DNA from: JAICJJ01 sp039809985
GTDB taxonomy: Bacteria; Chloroflexota; Chloroflexia; Thermomicrobiales; UBA6265
Reading direction: 5' to 3'
DNA: 10,841 nt
Assembly (NCBI GenBank): GCA_039809985.1
Contig: JBDHWC010000086.1
Location: 1-10,841 of the forward strand
Shown: in pieces, positions 6,750 through 10,841 of the stretch
Numbering within the stretch: the first letter of the stretch is position 1
Layout: each line of letters begins with the position of its first letter
Translations under genes and position numbers: made by a program
Notes under the pieces: generated by a model
What the model saw: only the letters and a program-made list of their open reading frames with translations
Database searches by the model: none
Told to the model about the DNA's origin: nothing

Positions 6750-6775
6750 GGACGCGCCGCGGGGCGTCGGCCGCG

Positions 6776-6988
6776 CTACGGGATCTTGGTCAGGGCCGAG
6801 CCCTTGTGGGCGGCGACGTGGTCGGTCTTGTCGCTCTTGATCTCGTACTGCGGCTCGTCGGGCGTAGCGTGGTGGGTGTACCCCTTGTAGTCGAAGTCGC
6901 TGGTGTGCACCTTGACGATGCGGCCGGTGACGTGGCCCGCCTCGGAATTCCAGCGGACGTGGTCCCCGATCTCGAATCGCGTTGTCAT
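6776..6988 (-). CDS. DUF2945 small protein (hypervirulence-associated Tudor-like domain)
   Basis: A 70-residue cytosolic protein that matches DUF2945 over its whole length: RFEIGDHVRWNSEAGHVTGR at 4-23, IVKVHTSDF at 24-32, YEIKSDKTDHVAAHKGSAL at 48-66. The fold is a small SH3/Tudor-like barrel; the molecular role is unknown and the virulence name comes from a fungal homologue. ATG at 6988 is chosen over longer in-frame starts because the domain begins at once and an AGGGG lies about 8 nt upstream. The gene is convergent with the permease (26 nt between stops) and divergent from the DUF488 gene, so it is probably transcribed alone. No partner is evident from the sequence. Confidence 0.85.
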   Translation of the reverse strand: MTTRFEIGDHVRWNSEAGHVTGRIVKVHTSDFDYKGYTHHATPDEPQYEIKSDKTDHVAAHKGSALTKIP

Positions 6989-7287
6989 CTTCGGCCCCTT
7001 GTCTCGATCTCGCTCACAGTCCTGCGCCCGGTCGCGGTTCGGAGCCGCGGCGGGCGGCGCTCGCCACTGCACCGGCACGCAAGACGGCAGCCACGGCGGC
7101 GGTCGGCGACGGTAGCGCAGGGTGCGGTGCGGCCTCCGTTCCCGGGTCGGCGGACACGCATGTCGTCCTATACTTCGGGCGTGCCGCGGCGAGTCGCGGT
7201 GCCCGCCCGGCAGGCTCGGCGCAATCGTCGACCGCCGGAGCCGAGGGTCGGCCGGACGTCAGGAAGAAGGTTCCCATCGTCTCCCCA
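6989..7287. other. Divergent spacer between DUF2945 and DUF488 genes
   Basis: No gene is supported in these 299 bases. The DUF488 frame stays open leftward to about 6982, but the translation there is low-complexity Ala/Arg/Gly and lacks family similarity. The only promoter-like element noted is TATACT at 7169-7174 on the plus strand, without a good -35, which would give a start near 7181 and a leader of about 107 nt to the DUF488 gene. No clear promoter for DUF2945 was found. Confidence 0.45.
7169..7174 (+). promoter_or_regulatory. Possible -10 element upstream of the DUF488-alkA pair
   Basis: TATACT matches the sigma70 -10 consensus at 5 of 6 positions in otherwise very GC-rich sequence. 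The bases 16-18 nt upstream do not form a good -35 hexamer, so the assignment is weak. Confidence 0.3.
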
Positions 7288-7914
7288 GTGGTCGCGCACG
7301 AGACGCCGGAGCAACCGCACGAGCGGGGCGCGGACGACGTCTGCGGCGACTGGGCGGGCGTCCGGGCCTTCACCGTCGGCCATTCCACGCGGACCCAGGA
7401 GGAGATGGTCGAACTGCTCCGCGGCCACGGGGTCGCGACGCTGGTCGACATCCGCCACATGCCGCGCTCGCGCCACAACCCGCAGTTCAATCTCGAGACC
7501 CTGACCGAGGTGATGCCCGCCGCCGGCATCGGCTACGCCCACCTGTCGCGGCTCGGCGGCTTGCGGCACGGGCGCAACGCGGCGTCGCCCAACGTCGGCT
7601 GGCGAAACGCCGGCTTCCGGGCCTATGCCGACTACATGCAGACGGGGGAGTTCGCCGAGGGGCTCGCGGAACTGCGGGAGATCGCCGAGGCGGGCCCGGT
7701 GGCTTTGATGTGCGCGGAGGCGGTGCCGTGGCGCTGCCACCGCTCCCTCGTCGCCGACGCGCTGACGGTGCGCGGCGTCGAGGTGCGCGAGATCACGAGT
7801 CCGACCCGCGCCACGGTCCACAAGCTGACGCCGTTCGCGCGGGCCGAGGGGTGCCACCTCACCTACCCGGCGGCCGAGGACGCGACGAGCGAGGAGTCCC
7901 CGCCGGCCGGGTGA
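7288..7914 (+). CDS. DUF488 family protein
   Basis: A DUF488 protein of 208 residues from the chosen start. The domain begins at about 26 with FTVGHSTRTQEEMVELL, continues with the signature LVDIRHMPRSRHNPQF at 52-67, HLSRLGGLRHGR at 85-96 and FRAYADYMQTGEF at 110-122, and ends with LMCAEAVPWRCHRSLVADAL at 140-159, where Cys142 and Cys150-His-Arg are the conserved set. The biochemical function of DUF488 is not established; the conserved Cys and CHR look like an active or metal site. GTG at 7288 is the nearest in-frame start before the domain, with AGGAAGAAGG rather far upstream (17 nt), so the start is uncertain. The alkA gene begins 24 nt after its stop, suggesting one transcript and a possible link to nucleic-acid damage. 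Confidence 0.82.
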   Translation: MVAHETPEQPHERGADDVCGDWAGVRAFTVGHSTRTQEEMVELLRGHGVATLVDIRHMPRSRHNPQFNLETLTEVMPAAGIGYAHLSRLGGLRHGRNAASPNVGWRNAGFRAYADYMQTGEFAEGLAELREIAEAGPVALMCAEAVPWRCHRSLVADALTVRGVEVREITSPTRATVHKLTPFARAEGCHLTYPAAEDATSEESPPAG

Positions 7915-7938
7915 CGCCGGGTTCCGAGGAGAGAGCAC

Positions 7939-8913
7939 GTGTCCGAGACGAGGGGGGGAGCCGGTCGCGCCGCGCGCCCGGACCTGCGCATCGACCTGCC
8001 GGTGGCCGCCCCGTTCAACCTGGAGGCGACCGTCCGGCTGCTGCAGCGCCGCCCGACCAACAAGGTGCACCGCTGGGACGACCGCGCGTACTGCCGCGCG
8101 GTCGAGACCGACGACGGCCTGCGCCTGCTGCGGGTGACGGACGGGGGGACCGTGGCGGAGCCGGCAGTGCGCCTCGACGTCAGCGGCGGCCCGGTCTCGG
8201 AGTCGACCGCCGCCCGGCTGACGGCCGCGACCCGGCTGGTGCTCGGCCTCGACGCGCCGCCGGTCCCGACGGCGTGGCTGGAGGAGGTCGAGCCGCGGCT
8301 CGCGCCGGTGACGCAGGCCCTGCACGGCTTCCGTACCCCGTGCTTCCCGACGCTGTTCGAGACGTGCGCCTCCGTCGTCCCCTTCCAGCAACTGAGCCTC
8401 GACGCCGGCACGGCCATCGTCGGCCGGCTGGTCGAGCGCTGCGGGCAGTCGCTCGCGATCGGGGACGAACGCTGGTTCAGCTTCCCGTCGCCGGCAGCCG
8501 TCGCCGTCGCGCCGCCCGCCGACCTGCGGGAGATCGGGCTGAGCCACGCCAAGGTGGCGACGCTGCAAGCGATCGCCCGCCTGACCGCCGAGGGGGCACT
8601 GGATGGCGACCGGCTGCGCGAGCTGCCGACGCCGCAGGCCCTCGCGGCCCTGACCGCGCTGCCCGGAATCGGGCCGTGGACCGCGAGCGTGATCCTGCTC
8701 CGCGGCTTCCGCCGGGTGGAGGTCTTCCCCGAGGGGGACGTCGGCGCGGCCCGCAACCTGACCGCACTGCTGGCGGAGCCGGTCCCGTTCACGCCGAAGG
8801 CGGCCAGCGCGTTCGTCGAGCGCTTCGGCGACCGCCGCGGTTACCTCTACTTCCTCGCGCTCGGCAACCAACTGCTGGCGCGCGGGCTGCTCGGGACTCC
8901 CGACGCCGGCTGA
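7939..8913 (+). CDS. alkA: DNA-3-methyladenine glycosylase II (AlkA-type, HhH-GPD)
   Basis: Predicted base-excision repair enzyme that removes alkylated bases such as 3-methyladenine from DNA. The 324-residue protein has an AlkA-like N-terminal domain (FNLEATVRLLQRRP at 26-39, to about 115), then the helical HhH-GPD core: FPTLFETCASVVPFQQLSLD at 136-155, in the place of the usual ILGQQVS segment, a helix-hairpin-helix LPGIGPWTAS at 241-250, and VFPEGDVGAARN at 262-273 with Asp267 as the catalytic aspartate. No Fe-S cysteine loop follows, as expected for AlkA rather than Nth/MutY, and there is no Ada-type methyltransferase fusion. GTG at 7939 is supported by GAGGAGAG at 7926-7933. It follows the DUF488 gene by 24 nt. 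The substitution of the Gln-Gln-Val motif by PFQQLS is a minor variation. Confidence 0.88.
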   Translation: MSETRGGAGRAARPDLRIDLPVAAPFNLEATVRLLQRRPTNKVHRWDDRAYCRAVETDDGLRLLRVTDGGTVAEPAVRLDVSGGPVSESTAARLTAATRLVLGLDAPPVPTAWLEEVEPRLAPVTQALHGFRTPCFPTLFETCASVVPFQQLSLDAGTAIVGRLVERCGQSLAIGDERWFSFPSPAAVAVAPPADLREIGLSHAKVATLQAIARLTAEGALDGDRLRELPTPQALAALTALPGIGPWTASVILLRGFRRVEVFPEGDVGAARNLTALLAEPVPFTPKAASAFVERFGDRRGYLYFLALGNQLLARGLLGTPDAG

Positions 8914-8930
8914 GGCAGGCGGCTGGGAGA

Positions 8931-8969
8931 ACGCGACGGCGGCAGCCCAGCAGGCTGCCGCCGTTGCGT
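8931..8969. terminator. Bidirectional terminator-like stem-loop between convergent genes
   Basis: ACGCGACGGCGGCAGCC at 8931-8947 pairs with 8953-8969 over 17 bp (one G-T wobble on the plus strand) around loop CAGCA. It lies 17 nt after the alkA stop and between two convergent genes. There is no U-run in either direction, which is usual for GC-rich genomes. A second, weaker hairpin (8975-8983 with 9006-9014, enclosing the palindrome GAGCGCGCTC) lies between it and the stop of the leftward gene. Confidence 0.7.
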
Positions 8970-9019
8970 TGGGGGTGCCCGGCGAGCGCGCTCACCGGCG
9001 GGCAGGCCGGGCACCGGGG

Positions 9020-9718
9020 CTAGGCGAACTTGTCCGGGAACTGGGCGACGATGCCGTTGGCGAGCAAGTCGGAGAAGTCCATCATGTGCTTGAAGATCTC
9101 GTCGAAGGCGAGGACGTCGGCGGCGTAGTCGCCGCTCATGCGGGCCTTGGCCTCGGTCAGGGTCTGGTCGAGGTGCATCTTCATCCCGGCTCGCAGGTCG
9201 GCCTGCGGCCAGTGGTCGGGGTTGGCCGAGGCGAGGAAGTCGGCGATCTGGTCCGCGTTGGCGTACCACGCGGTGCTGGCCTTCTCGGTCGCGGACTGGT
9301 CGCCGCTCTTGGCGGCGGTCAGCAGCGCGGCGGCACCGGTGATGTGGTCCCGGAGCAGAGAGGTCAGCTGGTCCGCGGCGGCGTCGCCGTAGACGGGCCG
9401 GACCGCGTTGCCGATGTCGTCCTGGTTGCCCAGCAGGCGCTTCGCGGCCACGTCCGCGTCGGCCAGTCCGTCGACCGCGCTGATGATGTAGAGACGGGTC
9501 CAGAACACGTGGTCGGCCCAGAGCTTGCGCAGTTGCGTCCGCAGTTCCTCCTGCCCGGTGGAGACCGCGATGGCGCGGACCCCGTGCATCGCATGGGTGC
9601 CGGCGGAGGCCTCCGCGGGTCGCGCGGCGAGTTGGGCGATGCCGGTCACGCCGCTGACGGCGGCCGCGCCGCCCATGATCAGTCCGGTCATGCTGCGTCG
9701 AGTCATGCGCTGCGTCAC
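9020..9718 (-). CDS. Exported all-helical protein of an uncharacterised LWxDHVxWTR family
   Basis: A 232-residue protein of unknown function. Residues 1-39 look like an export signal: two arginines in MTRRSM at 5-10, a hydrophobic Gly/Ala stretch to about 31, and AEASAG as a possible cleavage site near 39, suggesting Tat export. The rest is predicted helical with recurring Asp-His or Glu pairs: LWADHVFWTRLYIIS at 66-80, LLRDHI at 121-126, WYANADQIADFLASANP at 151-167, KMHLDQTL at 180-187 and FDEIFKHMMDFSDLL at 205-219. These acidic/His positions on several helices suggest a four-helix bundle able to bind metal, like ferritin-like or DinB-type bundles, but no function can be assigned. I recall similar Bacillus and Chloroflexota proteins carrying arbitrary names (acetylglutamate kinase, glycosyltransferase), which this sequence does not support. 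GTG at 9718 is favoured by GGAG 6 nt upstream; ATG at 9706 is possible. It is divergent from the cysteine-cluster regulator. Confidence 0.75.
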   Translation of the reverse strand: MTQRMTRRSMTGLIMGGAAAVSGVTGIAQLAARPAEASAGTHAMHGVRAIAVSTGQEELRTQLRKLWADHVFWTRLYIISAVDGLADADVAAKRLLGNQDDIGNAVRPVYGDAAADQLTSLLRDHITGAAALLTAAKSGDQSATEKASTAWYANADQIADFLASANPDHWPQADLRAGMKMHLDQTLTEAKARMSGDYAADVLAFDEIFKHMMDFSDLLANGIVAQFPDKFA

Positions 9719-9789
9719 GAGAGTCTCCTTGCCGGCTCCCGAGGCCGGTCGGTCTGTTCGGGCGCCACTCGGCGTCCCGGCCGAGGATC

Positions 9790-9817
9790 ATCATAGCGAC
9801 TATCAAACAAATGTCAA
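9790..9817 (-). promoter_or_regulatory. Sigma70-type promoter of the exported helical protein gene
   Basis: On the minus strand TTGACA (plus 9812-9817) is followed after exactly 16 nt by TATGAT (plus 9790-9795), a near-consensus housekeeping promoter in a conspicuous AT-rich island. Transcription would begin near 9783 and give a leader of about 65 nt. That leader contains CTCGGC/GCCGAG and CCGGC/GCCGG hairpins, the second just before the ribosome binding site. Confidence 0.75.
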
Positions 9818-9835
9818 TGGTTTTTGGTGGGTTCT

Positions 9836-10110
9836 TCGTCGCGGCGGCGATCGTCCCTCCGGGGCCGGGGCCGCCGGTGCGGGCCGGCGCGGATTCCCGG
9901 TGGCCGACGAACCTGCGCCCGGGCGGTTTCCGGACGCGGCACCCCGTGCCCGGCGGTGCTGGCGGCGCGTGCGCTGGCGTGTCAGTCGGCGGCCTTCGAC
10001 GCGGCGTCCCGCTCGGTGCCGGGCGAACCACCCAGAGGTCGCGCCGGGGACGGCTTCGGCTGGCGGGAGGGGCGCAGGGCGACGCAGCGCCGGTTGCCCG
10101 GTTCGGGTCC
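9836..10110. other. Long divergent spacer without a supported gene
   Basis: This is most of the 474-bp gap between the exported helical protein gene and the regulator gene. The overlapping open frames on both strands translate to Arg/Gly/Pro/Ala-rich sequence with no domain, and no RNA gene or repeat was recognised. It could be a decayed gene or a regulatory spacer; nothing in the sequence decides this. Confidence 0.45.
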
Positions 10111-10127
10111 GGTCAATTGCAAATATT

Positions 10128-10140
10128 GTTCTTGACGAAC
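10128..10140. promoter_or_regulatory. Small inverted repeat upstream of the regulator promoter
   Basis: GTTC-TTGAC-GAAC is a 4+4 bp inverted repeat directly before the -35 element at 10141. The flanking AT-rich stretch also has CAAT (10114-10117) facing ATTG (10125-10128), and CGAAC (10136-10140) faces GTTCG (10151-10155) across the -35 box. One of these could be the autoregulatory site of the downstream regulator; arms this short make the call tentative. Confidence 0.3.
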
Positions 10141-10169
10141 TTGACGAGTCGTTCGGTGAGGTCTATCGT
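10141..10169 (+). promoter_or_regulatory. Promoter of the cysteine-cluster regulator
   Basis: TTGACG at 10141-10146 is followed after 17 nt by TATCGT at 10164-10169 (4 of 6 to TATAAT), predicting a start near 10176 and a leader of under 20 nt. AGGGGG at 10181-10186 then lies 6 nt before the ATG at 10193. A second TTGACG at 10132-10137 has no good -10 partner. Confidence 0.5.
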
Positions 10170-10192
10170 CGAGACGAGCAAGGGGGCGCTAC

Positions 10193-10840
10193 ATGTCGTC
10201 GACCCGATGGGACCAACGATTCTTTGCCAGCACCCGTGGGCAAGTCCTGACGCTCCTGCGTCAAGGACATGGCACGGTTGAGGACTTGGCGCGCGAGCTG
10301 GGGCTGACCGACAACGCCGTCCGTTCCCACCTCACGGCGTTGGAGCGGGACGGGCTGGTGACCCAGAGCGGCCTGCGGCGCGGCGTCGGGAAGCCCGCCC
10401 ACGTCTACACGCTGACGCCCGACGCCGAGCGGTTCTTCCCCAAGGCGTACGGCCCGGTGCTGCAGCAGGTGGTGGCGACTCTCGGCGAGGACCTGCCGAC
10501 GGAGACGGTGAACGATTTGATGCGCGACGTCGGCCACCATCTGGCCGCCGGCCGACCCGCGCCGGCCAGCGACTTGCGCGAGCGCGTCGACCAAGCGGTG
10601 GCGATGCTCGGCGAGCTGGGCGGCATGGCCGACGTGCGGGAGCAGGACGGCGGCTACCTGATCGAGGGCCACGGCTGCCCGCTGGCGGCGGCGGTCGAGG
10701 GGAGCCCGTGCGCGTGCCTGATCGCCGAGACGATGCTCGGCGACGTCATCGGCGCGCCGGTGCGCCACGTGTGCGACACGGACCCGCCGTCGTGCCGGTT
10801 CGAGGTCGGGGCCGCCGTCGGCAAGACGGCCGCCGACTAG
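10193..10840 (+). CDS. Winged-helix regulator with C-terminal cysteine-cluster sensor domain (SufR-like layout)
   Basis: Predicted cytosolic transcription factor of 215 residues. The N-terminal part is a winged helix: RGQVLTLLRQGHGTVEDLAR at 15-34, a recognition segment LGLTDNAVRSHLTALERDGL at 36-55, and a wing at 61-75 (LRRGVGKPAHVYTLT), as in SufR- and ArsR/MarR-like proteins. The middle (about 85-150) is helical and probably dimerises. The C-terminal part holds five cysteines, Cys162, 173, 175, 194 and 201, in HGCPLAAAVEGSP, IGAPVRHVC and SCRFEV. This resembles small cysteine-cluster output domains (MetOD1/V4R-like) fused to helix-turn-helix regulators. Four of the cysteines could hold an Fe-S cluster or metal ion, so redox or iron sensing is plausible but inferred. 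The gene is complete, ending one base before the window edge. Its divergent neighbour is the exported helical protein; a suf operon could lie just to the right but is not visible. Confidence 0.82.
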   Translation: MSSTRWDQRFFASTRGQVLTLLRQGHGTVEDLARELGLTDNAVRSHLTALERDGLVTQSGLRRGVGKPAHVYTLTPDAERFFPKAYGPVLQQVVATLGEDLPTETVNDLMRDVGHHLAAGRPAPASDLRERVDQAVAMLGELGGMADVREQDGGYLIEGHGCPLAAAVEGSPCACLIAETMLGDVIGAPVRHVCDTDPPSCRFEVGAAVGKTAAD

Positions 10841-10841
10841 G

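Noticed and set aside
6751..6768. Possible terminator hairpin (GACGC with GCGTC) after the second permease gene
   Set aside because: Only a 5-bp stem with an 8-nt loop and no U-tract; not distinguishable from background in GC-rich DNA.
6982..7287. N-terminal extension of the DUF488 protein from a TTG at 6982
   Set aside because: It would overlap the divergent DUF2945 gene start and adds about 100 low-complexity residues absent from the family.
7122..9023. Long open frames overlapping the DUF488 and alkA genes in other frames
   Set aside because: Their translations are low-complexity Arg/Gly/Pro-rich and lack family similarity, whereas DUF488 and AlkA motifs are clear in their own frames.
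9811..10281. Rightward open frames in the spacer before the cysteine-cluster regulator
   Set aside because: No ribosome binding site or domain; one overlaps the promoter and start of the regulator out of frame.

Overview
The window is a very GC-rich bacterial chromosome segment (third codon positions almost all G or C). The mix of Tat-type signal peptides, CUT1-type sugar ABC genes without a local ATPase, a DUF2945 protein, a DUF488 protein and a GC-rich REP-like repeat array would fit a Chloroflexota (Thermomicrobia-like) or possibly an actinobacterial genome. The lineage is an inference; no rRNA or other marker gene is present. No tRNA, rRNA, CRISPR array, insertion sequence or phage gene is visible.

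Left part (1-6749): a carbohydrate-use locus. After a gene-free block with three degenerate palindromic repeat units (about 146-445), a leftward pair encodes a short-type glucosamine-6-phosphate deaminase (nagB, 487-1203) and, upstream of it, a family 4 glycosidase (1236-2534). Divergently, a GntR/HutC regulator (2670-3431) is followed by a Tat-exported sugar-binding protein (3509-4837) and two CUT1 permeases (4910-5839 and 5841-6749). The 135-bp divergent spacer carries a sigma70-like promoter pointing at the regulator, with a 14-bp palindrome directly after it. A perfect 17-bp stem-loop lies between the binding-protein and permease genes. Read together: the ABC system imports an oligosaccharide or glycoside, the GH4 enzyme cleaves it (with an unusual Cys-Glu-Gly-Pro active-site signature), and NagB turns glucosamine-6-phosphate into fructose-6-phosphate. 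No kinase, PTS component, NagA deacetylase or ABC ATPase is in view, so the phosphorylation step is unexplained.

Middle part (6776-8913): a small leftward DUF2945 (Tudor/SH3-like) gene, then a rightward pair encoding a DUF488 protein and an AlkA-type DNA-3-methyladenine glycosylase, probably one transcript. A strong 17-bp stem-loop at 8931-8969 lies between alkA and the convergent next gene.

Right part (9020-10840): a leftward exported all-helical protein of an uncharacterised family, with a very clear promoter (TTGACA-N16-TATGAT), and a divergent winged-helix regulator with a C-terminal five-cysteine cluster. They are separated by 474 bp in which no gene is supported. The most unusual items are the GH4 signature within a PTS-less NagB locus and the cysteine-cluster regulator paired with the exported helical protein.
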